Notes: a model not told the origin generated them from the letters alone. Numbered from the stretch's first letter, positions 1 to 8,743 are shown. The stretch is DNA of 30,562 bases from an uncultured Lachnospiraceae bacterium (GCA_910583615.1 CAJTXP010000045.1:1-30562), one strand, 5' to 3'. Numbers and translations are program-made.

Positions 1-437
1 ATGGAGCCCTTTCAACTCACGACCTCACGCAGAGGTCGACCCAAATGGCTGGTCGAAGTATGGAGTGCCGTGGAACTTTCAACTCACGACCTCACGCAGA
101 GGTCGACGCATTTATCATAATGGCTCTATGCTCACTGCGTTCTTTCAACTCACGACCTCACGCAGAGGTCGACTGTGATTCCGGAAGAATCTGTCTCGGA
201 CGCGATCTTTCAACTCACGACCTCACGCAGAGGTCGACCGAGTTCTGCGACGAGCATGAGAGATATGTCTATCTTTCAACTCACGACCTCACGCAGAGGT
301 CGACATGCTAATGCTATCAGAGGGTTACTTGACCAGCTACTTTCAACTCACGACCTCACGCAGAGGTCGACTTTTACCAGATGGGTCATAATACTCATCT
401 TTAGCCTTTCAACTCACGACCTCACGCAGAGGTCGAC
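1..437 (-). CRISPR. Type I-C CRISPR array (leader-proximal end, continues off the left edge)
   Basis: Seven identical 32-bp repeats lie at 9-40, 76-107, 142-173, 207-238, 273-304, 340-371 and 406-437. They are separated by six spacers of 35, 34, 33, 34, 35 and 34 bp, with eight bases of a further spacer at 1-8. On the minus strand the repeat begins GTCGACCTCTGCGTGAGGTC and ends GTTGAAAG. It contains a 7-bp stem (CGACCTC/GAGGTCG) with a TGCGT loop, which is typical of type I-C repeats cut by Cas5c to leave an 11-nt 5' handle. Orientation agrees with the minus-strand cas genes, so the leader is on the right and the newest spacer is 372-405. No repeat shows decay, and the distal end is not visible. 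Spacer targets cannot be determined from the window. Confidence 0.97.
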
Positions 438-558
438 ATCAATATTTCACATATTTCATGCAAAATTTCAATCTTATTTCTTATATTTTTCACAAAAACC
501 ACTTTAAATAAAGCTCTAAAATATTAATACTACTTCATTTTTGCTAAAATAAACCGCT
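438..558 (-). promoter_or_regulatory. CRISPR leader
   Basis: This strongly A+T-rich stretch without coding potential lies between the cas operon terminator and the first repeat. It sits upstream of the array in the inferred direction of transcription. It should hold the array promoter and the signals for spacer insertion. Several TATAAT-like words occur, but no single promoter stands out. Confidence 0.8.
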
Positions 559-607
559 AAAAAAGGTGCGAATCCCCTAGCATTTTATGTTCACTTCACA
601 TTCGCAC
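559..607 (-). terminator. Intrinsic terminator of the cas operon
   Basis: On the minus strand GTGCGAAT (607-600) pairs with ATTCGCAC (573-566), and a TTTTTT run follows (564-559). The left arm begins with the last base of the cas2 stop codon. The loop is long (26 nt) but the stem plus U-tract is convincing. It separates cas mRNA from the array transcript. Confidence 0.75.
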
Positions 608-897
608 TAAAAGATCAGTGGCTCTGTCACATCAAAACCCGGTTTGGCTCCCATGTGTTCTACTTTATTCTTGTATTTATCACCAAGATTATAGAACCTT
701 AAACTGTCTTTCTCTTTGTCTATGATGCCTTCCAGAATTGCCTTTATCTGCCGATACTGTACAGAATCTACCTGACATTCAAAAACAGAATTTTGGACTC
801 TTTGTCCATAATTTACGCATTGTTTTGCCACCTTCCTCAGCCGCGTGCGTCCGGCAGAATCTTCTGTATTTACATCATATGTAATTAAAACAAGCAT
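607..897 (-). CDS. cas2: CRISPR-associated endoribonuclease-fold protein Cas2
   Basis: This 96-aa protein has the normal Cas2 length. It opens MLVLITYDVNTED, with the conserved ferredoxin-fold strand and the Asp at residue 8 that marks the metal site. It continues with the RLRKVAKQC..YGQRVQNSVFEC block typical of type I-C Cas2. In the Cas1-Cas2 integrase two Cas1 dimers flank a Cas2 dimer that acts as the ruler for new spacers; Cas2 nuclease activity is not needed for that. It is the last gene of the operon, 7 bp after cas1, and its stop codon runs directly into the operon terminator. Family identity is secure. Confidence 0.96.
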   Translation of the reverse strand: MLVLITYDVNTEDSAGRTRLRKVAKQCVNYGQRVQNSVFECQVDSVQYRQIKAILEGIIDKEKDSLRFYNLGDKYKNKVEHMGAKPGFDVTEPLIF

Positions 898-904
898 CGC
901 TCAC

Positions 905-1936
905 CTACTTCCAGAAAAACGGAGGATATTCATCCAGATCACCCCGCAGATATCTGGCCAGAAGCATTGCCTGCACATGAGGAACCATACCCCATTCTAT
1001 TTTTTCATTCAGAAAGGGATGTCGGATAACTTCCTGTTTTCGTTCCTGCCATGATTTCAAAAATATTTTTCTGCCTGCATCATCCAGAATAACTGCGCCG
1101 CTTTCTTTTTTTATAAAATTCCTCTCTTTTATGATTCGCTTATTGATCAATGTCAAAACAAATCGATCTGCCATCACCCCTCTGAGCTCTTCCATCAGAT
1201 CCAGTGCAAGTGAAATCCGTCCCGGACGGTCTGTGTGATAAAACCCTACATACGCATCCAGTCCAACTGCTTCCAACGCTGCTCCGCACATTCCTGCCAG
1301 TAAACTGTATGAGAAAGAAAGCATGGCGTTCACCGGGTCCAGCGGAGGCCGTTTGTTCCGACCATGAAAATAAAATTCTTCTTTCTGCTGTAAGATTAAA
1401 TCGTCAAAAACAGAAAAATATACAGACGCCGCTTCTCCTTCCAGTCCAAGAAGCCGGCTACTTGTTTCACATGTTCTTATGTTCTTCAGGCTTTGATATA
1501 AAATTTCTGATTTTACCTTTATATTCTCTGCATCCAGCCTCAGAGAATAATCCCGTACAGCTCTCTCAAGAATCCATCTGGAATTATACACTTTCCCAAG
1601 AATAAAATCTCGTGCCAGTTTCAGCCTTTCTTCCGCATTCTCGCTGACTCTGTACTGTTCTTTTCTCAGAGTGACATTCCCTTTTACTTTTCCGGTCACC
1701 CGGGCCAGAAAACGGCCGTTTCCGGACATAAATGTAAGTTCTATATTCCGCTCTGCACAGGCTCCCATCAAAGCAGGACTCGCTCCGGTATAACCGAAAG
1801 TCACGATCCCCTGAAGATTATGCAGCGGCACACGTCCGATCTCCTCCTGCTTTTCAGATACAACGACATTTTCCCCCTCCAGAGAAAGATATCTGTTTTT
1901 TCCTGTTATATACAATGTATTCAACAACCTTTTCAT
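905..1936 (-). CDS. cas1: CRISPR-associated integrase Cas1 (type I-C)
   Basis: Cas1 is the catalytic subunit of the spacer-integration complex with Cas2. The ATG at 1936 is chosen because it overlaps the cas4 stop codon (ATGA, 1933-1936) and gives the standard opening MKRLLNTLYITGKNRYLSLEG and a 343-aa protein; the longer open frame only reads back into cas4. Visible family blocks are the N-terminal beta-rich domain, NAMLSFSYSLL, and GFYHTDRPGRISLALDLMEE, which carries the catalytic His and the following Asp/Glu region. It ends 7 bp before cas2. Cas4, Cas1 and Cas2 form the adaptation module, in which Cas4 trims prespacers and selects the PAM. Confidence 0.96.
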   Translation of the reverse strand: MKRLLNTLYITGKNRYLSLEGENVVVSEKQEEIGRVPLHNLQGIVTFGYTGASPALMGACAERNIELTFMSGNGRFLARVTGKVKGNVTLRKEQYRVSENAEERLKLARDFILGKVYNSRWILERAVRDYSLRLDAENIKVKSEILYQSLKNIRTCETSSRLLGLEGEAASVYFSVFDDLILQQKEEFYFHGRNKRPPLDPVNAMLSFSYSLLAGMCGAALEAVGLDAYVGFYHTDRPGRISLALDLMEELRGVMADRFVLTLINKRIIKERNFIKKESGAVILDDAGRKIFLKSWQERKQEVIRHPFLNEKIEWGMVPHVQAMLLARYLRGDLDEYPPFFWK

Positions 1937-2601
1937 CCGGGATCCCCGCTTTCCAGAAGTCTGTTCTCTATATAACTGGTTACTGAAAGATTTTTGTTTA
2001 ACACCGGCATACACAGGTCTTTCAGAGAACATGCGTTGCAGCTCTTACTCCATTTCACCTTCGGAGTATATCTCCGATCATAATATTTGTGCATTTCCAA
2101 AAACATGTCTTTGACTTTTGTCCGCAGAACAGGCTGAAATTCTATCTTCTCTCTGTGTCTTGTCTCTCCATAATAAATATATCCATATGATATATCGCAG
2201 CAGAGCATTTCTTCCAGACACAATGCCTGAGCAGTAAGCTGCAACGCGTCCACATCTGTCGCTTTGGGACTTCCTCTCTTATATTCAACGGGAACCGGCT
2301 GGTATCTCCCCTCCTTTCCGGAAAGGGAGACTCCCTTCTCCGATCTGTAAAATTCTACTACATCACATTCTCCGCTGATCCCAATCTCGCGGGAATGGAC
2401 CGGCAATGCTCTGACGATGATCCGGTCTCCCCGCTTTTCTTTTACAGATGCGTCATGTGCTTTTTCATGGAGCAGTTTTCCTTCCACGGTTCTTACATTT
2501 TCCTGCCACTGCAGTTCAATATAAGCCAGCGCCCACTGTCTTCTGCAGAAAGCAAAATGCTGAATCCCTGACAACTGAAGAAAATCTTCTTCCTCATACA
2601 C
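1933..2601 (-). CDS. cas4: CRISPR-associated exonuclease Cas4
   Basis: This RecB-family nuclease has a 4Fe-4S cluster and processes prespacer ends and PAM orientation for Cas1-Cas2. Cluster cysteines are visible as CRRQW near the N-terminus and CNACSLKDLC near the C-terminus. The nuclease motifs appear as GECDVVEF, PVEYKRG and QLTAQALCLEEM. No ATG is available near the beginning. A GGAGG at 2615-2611 sits 9 nt before GTG 2601, giving (M)YEEEDFLQLSGIQHFAFCRRQW, so GTG 2601 is preferred. TTG 2607 is open too but only 3 nt from the Shine-Dalgarno. The gene overlaps the end of cas7 by 8 bp and the start of cas1 by 4 bp. Confidence 0.95.
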   Translation of the reverse strand: MYEEEDFLQLSGIQHFAFCRRQWALAYIELQWQENVRTVEGKLLHEKAHDASVKEKRGDRIIVRALPVHSREIGISGECDVVEFYRSEKGVSLSGKEGRYQPVPVEYKRGSPKATDVDALQLTAQALCLEEMLCCDISYGYIYYGETRHREKIEFQPVLRTKVKDMFLEMHKYYDRRYTPKVKWSKSCNACSLKDLCMPVLNKNLSVTSYIENRLLESGDPG

Positions 2602-3457
2602 CGTCAAATACCTCCGGAGCTATACAGCCGTCCAGATTCCAGTCAATCTCATATTCTTCAAAGCTTTTAGGACGGTCAACCTGCCTGATATGAAATCCCC
2701 GCTGGATTCTCCCGCTGGAAACCGGTGGAATCTTCTCTTCGTGCTGCCACCAGTACATACGGCACAGCTCCATGCTTCCTTCCGGTCTTGCGGAGGACGC
2801 ATCATTTTCAAAAAGTGTTTTTAGGGATTCTTTAAGTATTTCTGCGTCCTCCTGTGAAAATCCGGTCTTTTCTGCCAGCTGCACATTGACGCTCCCCATA
2901 ACTTTATACACTGCAAATCCAATACGGTGTTTTGTCCCCATCGTATCCGATGCTTTGCTTTCTTTTCCGGCTTCACTGTTTACACTTTTTGTGATCTGCA
3001 TACTGATCACATCCACCGGCGACAGGCTCACCGCCTGATGGATAGAAACCGGCCCTCTCACTCCAAAGGAAACCTCTTCCCCCTTAAAAGCAAACACCTG
3101 CCCAAAAGCTCTTACATCCAGCCATTCTTCACAGGCAATCCGGGCACAGGCATCTCTGTCCGCACTCTTTTTCTTCCCGGCTTTTCCAAACTCATCTTTC
3201 AGTTTCTGGCATCCTTCCGCACGATCTTTCAGACTTTTGAAACCATCATCTGAGCGGTCATCCGACTGTACAAATACTTTCTGGCCCAGATCCTGAAAAC
3301 GATTTCGAATCTTCCTCTTAATACACACATCCGATATCTCCCCATAACCATCCAGATCAATTCTGGGACGATTTCCGTTCAGCGGATCTCCATTTGGATT
3401 CGCATTATGTACGCTGATAAATAATGTAAAATCAATTTTTCCTTTCAGTTCACTCAT
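2594..3457 (-). CDS. cas7: Cascade backbone protein Cas7 (Csd2)
   Basis: Cas7 forms the helical backbone that coats the crRNA guide in the type I-C Cascade. The protein of 287 aa starts MSELKGKIDFTLFISVHNAN and continues with the family hallmark NPNGDPLNGNRPRID. Further conserved blocks are DVRAFGQVFAF and GVRGPVSIHQAVSLSPVDV. ATG 3457 is chosen because GGAGG (3470-3466) lies 8 nt upstream. An in-frame ATG at 3472 would place that Shine-Dalgarno inside the coding region. The start overlaps the cas8c/cas11c stop codon by 8 bp, so translation is probably coupled. Confidence 0.96.
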   Translation of the reverse strand: MSELKGKIDFTLFISVHNANPNGDPLNGNRPRIDLDGYGEISDVCIKRKIRNRFQDLGQKVFVQSDDRSDDGFKSLKDRAEGCQKLKDEFGKAGKKKSADRDACARIACEEWLDVRAFGQVFAFKGEEVSFGVRGPVSIHQAVSLSPVDVISMQITKSVNSEAGKESKASDTMGTKHRIGFAVYKVMGSVNVQLAEKTGFSQEDAEILKESLKTLFENDASSARPEGSMELCRMYWWQHEEKIPPVSSGRIQRGFHIRQVDRPKSFEEYEIDWNLDGCIAPEVFDGV

Positions 3458-3842
3458 CCTTATTTCCTCCATCCATTTCTTCTTTCTTATAGTTCTTCAG
3501 TTGAAAGGACTGGCTGTGAAATCCCAGAAGATACAGCCCGTCCAGCTTTGTATTTTCCCGAAAACCTTCGACCTCAAAAAGCTGGCAGATCTGATCGATC
3601 AGATTTTCATAATATTTTCTCTCCGTCAGTTTCAACTTGCCCAGATAGGGCTGCAGGTTTTCTTCAATAACTTTCCAGGTACTAAACGGACGCTGCGCAA
3701 AAGCACTCATATACCTTTTCGCGTTGGTCACACGTCCAGAATCTTTCTCTGTGTCAAAAGTCCGATACTCAATCCGGTCCGCCACCGCCAAAAGCCTCCC
3801 ATACAGATAATTTTTGTCCCTGCAATTTTCATCCAGTGCCAC
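3450..3842 (-). CDS. cas11c: Predicted Cas11c small subunit from an internal start within cas8c
   Basis: This is an in-frame internal reading of the cas8c 3' end, 130 aa. AAGGAGG (3857-3851) lies exactly 8 nt before GTG 3842, which is codon 553 of cas8c. The product would begin (M)ALDENCRDKNYLYGRLLAVADRI. Known type I-C systems translate a small subunit of roughly this size from an internal site in cas8c, and the ALD..NxxYLxGRL opening resembles the start of that region as I recall it. The Shine-Dalgarno and frame are seen directly; the function is inferred. The product would form the inner belly of Cascade and stabilise the R-loop. It shares its stop codon with cas8c, overlapping the start of cas7. 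Confidence 0.72.
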   Translation of the reverse strand: MALDENCRDKNYLYGRLLAVADRIEYRTFDTEKDSGRVTNAKRYMSAFAQRPFSTWKVIEENLQPYLGKLKLTERKYYENLIDQICQLFEVEGFRENTKLDGLYLLGFHSQSFQLKNYKKEEMDGGNKDE

Positions 3843-5498
3843 TTCCCATTCCTCCTTCTCCGTTTCAAATCTGTGTTTTTTTACAAAAGAGCACGCCAGC
3901 GCCAGGACCTTTTCCCAGTTATAACGTTCTTTATAAGACTGCGGAGCAGACGCCTTGTTTACGGCAGTTCTTACCAGATCATACGGAATGCTCCGTCCGT
4001 CCCATATGCATGGCATCAGACGTTTTCCCGTCTCTGCATAAAGCCGTTTTCCATTCTTATCATGGATAGTCAGTATTCCTTTAGAATCCGAACCATATAA
4101 AATATCTGCAATCTCTTTTATTCCCGGGATTCCCAGATAATACTGCCTTCCTCCATTTTTATATTTTGTATGCAGCCACGCGCACTGACTGTGCCATTTC
4201 TCTATATTTTTCAGGTATCTTCCGGTCTCCAGAGCTTTATATTCCGCCAGCGCCAGCCTTCCCGTGGTCGCTGCATCAAATGCCATCAGCACCATTCTGG
4301 ACGTATGATCTATATGCTTTCGATACCCGTTCAAAGCCCGATAAAACTGTTTGGCCGTGTTCAGGTTCCCGTCCGAAACCTCCGCCGGTTCCTTCTCCCC
4401 CTTACACTCATTAACATAGTCTTCCGAAAACAGACTTTCATCCATTGTAAAATCAGAATCGAATATTTCACTGTCTTCACCCTGTCCGGATATATCCTGC
4501 TGTACCTGCTGTGCTTCCTCAACAATCGTGTCTGTGTCCGCATCCCATACAGGCATCTGCAGCATATTGGATTCCCAGGTCACCATCGTCAATGTGTCAT
4601 AATTGTGTCCCTGTTTCCGGATGATCCATTTCAGCGCGTTATGGATCTTCTGCGAAGTCTCGCTTCCGATCACAAAGGCCTGTTCTTTATTTAGAAAACG
4701 TCCCCGGAACGTATAGTTTGCCTCATCATTAGAAGAGATCAGCTTGGCCCCGTCTCCTTCATTTCGTATCTTTTTGGGATGAAGATAAGTGGGAGCCTCC
4801 CAGTGCCCGGTCACATAATCCAGTTCGGATTCTTTCTGGCAGGAACGATAGTATGCAAGAAAACATTCCTGCAAAGACTGATCTTTCCAGCACGCTTCTT
4901 CCGTGATCTGCTCCGACATTTTCTGCCTGACAATAAACCGTACAAAAGCTTTACTCTGCAGAATATTCTGAATCTTGACTGTTTCGTCCAAACATCCATG
5001 TTCGTCGACTTCCAGAACCTTCACCTGAATCAGCTCCTGTATCAATCTCTGTTTTTTCAGAAAATGACAGACAGCGTCTACTTTTTTATGATTATATTCA
5101 GAGAGACGCCATTGTTCCAGTCCTTGTATATACAGATCGTAATACTCTGACGCATTCTCTTTCTCATCTTTTACATATTTGCTGTAGTCGCCTGCAAGAT
5201 ATTTCAGATTATCACACAGCGGATGCGGCTCCTTTCCCGCCGTGCGGCTCCCGGATTTTTCCGTAACCGGTATCATCGTCATCTTATCCTCATTTGCAAC
5301 CCTGGAAGCCCCAAGAAAATTACCGTCTTCATCAATCACAACCTCAATCTGGGCCGTCACAGTAGTGTGAAACGGCGGAAGCAGGACATATGGAACTTTC
5401 TCTGACCCATTCTTTTTCTGATATTCTTTATATCGTATAATTCCTGCCTCCCTGTTGTTTTTCTCGTACAGATCCAGCAGTTCTTCCTCCCAGTTCAA
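3450..5498 (-). CDS. cas8c: Cascade large subunit Cas8c (Csd1)
   Basis: Cas8c recognises the PAM and recruits Cas3 in type I-C interference. The 682-aa product opens MNWEEELLDLYEKNNREAG and has the Csd1 blocks PPFHTTVTAQIEVVID, TWESNMLQMPVWD and TTGRLALAEYKALE. It starts at TTG 5498, which overlaps the cas5c stop as TTGA, and a strong AGGAGG sits 7 nt upstream; no ATG occurs before residue 73. The protein is somewhat long for the family, and a very acidic stretch at about residues 320-376 looks like a low-complexity insert. Its C-terminal 130 codons also appear to encode Cas11c. Confidence 0.95.
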   Translation of the reverse strand: MNWEEELLDLYEKNNREAGIIRYKEYQKKNGSEKVPYVLLPPFHTTVTAQIEVVIDEDGNFLGASRVANEDKMTMIPVTEKSGSRTAGKEPHPLCDNLKYLAGDYSKYVKDEKENASEYYDLYIQGLEQWRLSEYNHKKVDAVCHFLKKQRLIQELIQVKVLEVDEHGCLDETVKIQNILQSKAFVRFIVRQKMSEQITEEACWKDQSLQECFLAYYRSCQKESELDYVTGHWEAPTYLHPKKIRNEGDGAKLISSNDEANYTFRGRFLNKEQAFVIGSETSQKIHNALKWIIRKQGHNYDTLTMVTWESNMLQMPVWDADTDTIVEEAQQVQQDISGQGEDSEIFDSDFTMDESLFSEDYVNECKGEKEPAEVSDGNLNTAKQFYRALNGYRKHIDHTSRMVLMAFDAATTGRLALAEYKALETGRYLKNIEKWHSQCAWLHTKYKNGGRQYYLGIPGIKEIADILYGSDSKGILTIHDKNGKRLYAETGKRLMPCIWDGRSIPYDLVRTAVNKASAPQSYKERYNWEKVLALACSFVKKHRFETEKEEWEVALDENCRDKNYLYGRLLAVADRIEYRTFDTEKDSGRVTNAKRYMSAFAQRPFSTWKVIEENLQPYLGKLKLTERKYYENLIDQICQLFEVEGFRENTKLDGLYLLGFHSQSFQLKNYKKEEMDGGNKDE

Positions 5499-6232
5499 TC
5501 AGCCACCTCCTCATCTGTAAATTCCTGCAGACCGGAAAACTTTCCTTCGCCAAACGTTCTGACGCTCATCTCTTTGATAAAACGCCTGTCCTGACATTCT
5601 TCCGGCCGGATGAATTCAATCAAACCCCTCCGTTTCATCACAGGGCGCCAGAAATGGACCGTCATCTTATTCTTCTCTTCCGGCAGAATCGCTTCATCCG
5701 CATAGGTGATCCCATGGTACATGAATCCGTAGGCAAGTTCCCCCTGCATGGTATCGTAACAGCCTTCTCCCTCGTCAAATACACAGGGTTCCACAAATGC
5801 CTGACATTCCCTCGTCCCCAGGAACACATCTCTTCTTCCGCCCCGCTGCACCATACGTTTCGCGATATTATGATGTTTGTGCTCATTCCAGTCTTCTTTC
5901 AGCTCTGGATGATTGGGATTAAACTCAAAATGAGCACGTACCTGATAGCATACATCTTTGAGATAAGTATAATATGCAAGTTCGTTGCCGCCGTTATAAC
6001 TGATCGGACGTACCCCTTTTGTCTCTGTCTGAATGGGCTTCATGATGCGAACCGCATCTACATACCATATGATCGTAGGCTTCCAGTAGACGCTTTCCAC
6101 GATCCCTTTCAGAGCTTCATAGGTTGGTATATGGTAACTCGACTTTTCGCCCCCCGCCCGCGTAACAGGATCCGAAAATAACGCATACTTCCCATATACT
6201 TCAAATTCGATGGTATTTCGGTATTTTTTCAC
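5495..6232 (-). CDS. cas5c: Cas5c (Cas5d), pre-crRNA processing endonuclease
   Basis: In type I-C, which lacks Cas6, Cas5c cuts the repeat and then stays on the crRNA 5' handle within Cascade. The 245-aa protein matches the family throughout: EFEVYGKYALFSDPVTRAGGE, YEALKGIVESVYWKPT, KGVRPISYNGGNELAYYTYL and GGRRDVFLGTRECQAFV. By alignment with the characterised Bacillus halodurans enzyme (Tyr46, Lys116, His117), the catalytic residues correspond to Tyr49, Lys119 and His120 (NEHKHH), so it looks active. It lies 17 bp downstream of cas3 and overlaps cas8c by 4 bp. Confidence 0.96.
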   Translation of the reverse strand: MKKYRNTIEFEVYGKYALFSDPVTRAGGEKSSYHIPTYEALKGIVESVYWKPTIIWYVDAVRIMKPIQTETKGVRPISYNGGNELAYYTYLKDVCYQVRAHFEFNPNHPELKEDWNEHKHHNIAKRMVQRGGRRDVFLGTRECQAFVEPCVFDEGEGCYDTMQGELAYGFMYHGITYADEAILPEEKNKMTVHFWRPVMKRRGLIEFIRPEECQDRRFIKEMSVRTFGEGKFSGLQEFTDEEVAD

Positions 6233-6249
6233 TTATACACCTCCCAGTC

Positions 6250-8658
6250 TTAAAAATCCAGAAACCGGCTTACCGGCGCTTCCATAACCCCGGTCTTCTC
6301 ATTATAGTAGTCTTTACTCAGTATAAGCACGCCTGTGCTGCCGGCGCTGTAAATGGCATTATTCAGTTGATCTCTCATATATTTTGAGATTCCCACTGTA
6401 TAGCGCTGCAGTTTCCGCAGAATCATTTTCTGCCCGAATACAGTCAGATCCGGACGTTCCAGTTCTGTGATCCATGCCTCTGCCTTTTCATCATATGGAA
6501 CAATAACCGATATTTTTTCATCCTCCGGTATGACCTCAAATGCATTCCCTGCAGTCTGAAATGCCTGATTCAGCGGAAATTCCGGATATTTTCCGCCATG
6601 CTGACGGGCATACTGATTTCTTCCCGGGCGATTTCTTCCAAGCAGTTCCGTCAGGCAGGTTCCAGCCGAAGACACCGGATACTTTGTCAGCTCGTCTCCC
6701 AGTTCATGATAATACAGACGGTAATATCTCCTGATCGCTTTCTCTGAATCCAGCGCACGATCAAAAGCTTCCGGTTCCTGCCTGAACTCATATAACAGCC
6801 TTTCGCAGCTTCTCCGTGCCGCTTTCATCTCATAAAACCGGTCAATCCGCTCCGCTTCAGGGGCCATTTTTACAATGTAGACCTCTCCTTCCGTCTCTTT
6901 TTCCCTATGCCTGTTGCAACGCCCCGCAGCCTGTATGATACTGTCCATACCCGCCAGAGAACGCACCACACAGCCAAAAGAAAAATCAACGCCTGCCTCT
7001 ACCAGCTGTGTGCTGACGCAGATGATTTTCTTTTTTTCTTTTAATGCGGCTTTTATTGCTTCCAGTTCCCTTCTCCGGTTCTCCGGACACATACTGGTAC
7101 TTAGATGATACAGTTCATATTCATCACTGCCGGAACTTTTTAATGCCTGATAGACTTCCCGGGCCGCCGCTTTGGTATTTACAATCGCCAGTATGCTGTC
7201 GGATCTCCCTGCAGCATCCAGAATAAAGTCTCTGAGATCTTCCGCACGCATTCCTCCCGGCACACGAGCGGTCTGATCTATGATCCTGGTCCTGCGGAAT
7301 TTTTCTGTATAATGATCTGCATTCCCCACCATTTCTTCACATTCCAGAAGATTATTTTCCGCAAGCCGCGCGATCGAAGGCTGCGTCGCCGAACAGAGCA
7401 CGACGGTCGTATTACAGAACTGTACCAGAAAATTAACAGCCAGATGAAACAGTTCTGTACACCGGACCGGAAATGCCTGTACTTCATCAAAAATAATAAT
7501 GCTGTTGCACAAACTGTACATTCTTCGTATACTGCTCTTCTGCCCGGAAAATAAAGTGTTCAGCATCTGAACCGCTGTGGTAACAATGATCGGACTGTCC
7601 CAGCTTTCCGTAAGTTTTTTATAGTTTTCTTCTTTTTCCGTATCATCATGGCAGACATTGCAGTGATGCTCCAGGACATAGCTTTCTTCTCCAACTGCTT
7701 TTCGGATTTCGGCTGCATTCTGTTCCAGTATGGAATTGAAAGGCGCCACATACAGGATACGCCTTTTCCTAAAATTCTTTGCATGGTACAGTGCAAACCG
7801 AAGGCTGCTGAATGTCTTTCCTGCTCCGGTCGGCACCGTCAGCCGATACAATCTTTTTTCACTTCGAGATGCCTGATAACAGGATTCCGAAATCTCACTT
7901 CGATATCGATTCAGTCTGCCGGTCGGATCAGAAGACGCTATATTTTTCATGTAAGTTTCAAAATATGAAATCGCCCTGTTCCAGACCGCAAGCGTATCCT
8001 TTTCTGAAAGCCTTTCCGGAAGCGGCTGCTCTTCAGAAAAACCGGCGGCGTCACTCCAGTCACTGTCGATCAATACGGACAGCAGAAGACGTTCATACAT
8101 TCCCAGAAAAAACTCACGATCTCCATACTTTCCTTCTTCCGACCGGGAGAGCACATCATCGATGTGTCTGCAAAGTACCTGTATATCATGATGTGCATTC
8201 AATACACGTTGTTTCAGTTCCGCCGTACCAAAGACCTGTGCATATCTTTTTTTCACGGTTGCAAAACTAATCTCTTTTTCTCTGCGCTTTTCTGTCAAAT
8301 CCCTGCCTGTCTCCAGATCAATACAGTCCTGCAGACCATGATGGGAATAGATTGCCGTCCCCACCATTCTGGATACAAAATGCCCTCCCGCCATATCCTC
8401 CAGCAGCCGTCCGCCTGCAGATGCATGATCAATACTCCGGCGTTTTACATTTTCATCAGAGCTTTGTATTTCCTGCATATACTCCTGAAAATCTTCGCTC
8501 AGTTTGCCTGCATCATGCAAAAGCGCGGCGACGCAGACCAGATGATTCAGAATGTCCAGAGGACAGTTTTTCTCCGCCAGATTACATACATTTTTCAGAT
8601 GTTCCTGTATACTCTGGGTTCGGCCTGTTTTTGGTTCCACATGTGCCAGAAATTCCAT
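6250..8658 (-). CDS. cas3: CRISPR-associated helicase-nuclease Cas3
   Basis: Cas3 unwinds and degrades the DNA marked by Cascade. The 802-aa protein has an N-terminal HD nuclease domain (LLHDAGK, His48-Asp49; later YSHHGLQD). The superfamily 2 helicase core shows Walker A VPTGAGKTF at about 275-283, motif II IIIFDEVQAF with Asp391-Glu392, motif III LCSATQPS at about 421-428, and motif VI QAAGRCNRH. The C-terminal accessory domain is present. All catalytic motifs are intact and there is no frame break. It is the first gene of the operon; an AGGGGGG Shine-Dalgarno precedes the ATG. Confidence 0.97.
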   Translation of the reverse strand: MEFLAHVEPKTGRTQSIQEHLKNVCNLAEKNCPLDILNHLVCVAALLHDAGKLSEDFQEYMQEIQSSDENVKRRSIDHASAGGRLLEDMAGGHFVSRMVGTAIYSHHGLQDCIDLETGRDLTEKRREKEISFATVKKRYAQVFGTAELKQRVLNAHHDIQVLCRHIDDVLSRSEEGKYGDREFFLGMYERLLLSVLIDSDWSDAAGFSEEQPLPERLSEKDTLAVWNRAISYFETYMKNIASSDPTGRLNRYRSEISESCYQASRSEKRLYRLTVPTGAGKTFSSLRFALYHAKNFRKRRILYVAPFNSILEQNAAEIRKAVGEESYVLEHHCNVCHDDTEKEENYKKLTESWDSPIIVTTAVQMLNTLFSGQKSSIRRMYSLCNSIIIFDEVQAFPVRCTELFHLAVNFLVQFCNTTVVLCSATQPSIARLAENNLLECEEMVGNADHYTEKFRRTRIIDQTARVPGGMRAEDLRDFILDAAGRSDSILAIVNTKAAAREVYQALKSSGSDEYELYHLSTSMCPENRRRELEAIKAALKEKKKIICVSTQLVEAGVDFSFGCVVRSLAGMDSIIQAAGRCNRHREKETEGEVYIVKMAPEAERIDRFYEMKAARRSCERLLYEFRQEPEAFDRALDSEKAIRRYYRLYYHELGDELTKYPVSSAGTCLTELLGRNRPGRNQYARQHGGKYPEFPLNQAFQTAGNAFEVIPEDEKISVIVPYDEKAEAWITELERPDLTVFGQKMILRKLQRYTVGISKYMRDQLNNAIYSAGSTGVLILSKDYYNEKTGVMEAPVSRFLDF

Positions 8659-8695
8659 AATCCCCCCTATTCATTTGTCATTTATTTCCTGAATA

Positions 8696-8704
8696 ATTGT
8701 ATCA
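8696..8704 (-). promoter_or_regulatory. Probable cas operon promoter (extended -10)
   Basis: On the minus strand TGATACAAT (8704-8696) is a good extended -10 element, 38 bp upstream of the cas3 ATG. A clear -35 is not visible; TGTTCA is at the right distance but weak. Confidence 0.45.
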
Positions 8705-8743
8705 TATTTATCCTGTGGTGAACACCCCATTTTATCTGACTGA

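Noticed and set aside
45..507. Two open frames in the array (45-311 and 175-507)
   Set aside because: They are made of translated CRISPR repeats (repeating STHDLTQRST and FQLTTSRRGR) and are not genes.
1937..2032. Longer cas1 start at 2032
   Set aside because: It would overlap cas4 by 100 bp; the ATG at 1936 forms the usual 4-bp overlap and gives the normal Cas1 N-terminus.
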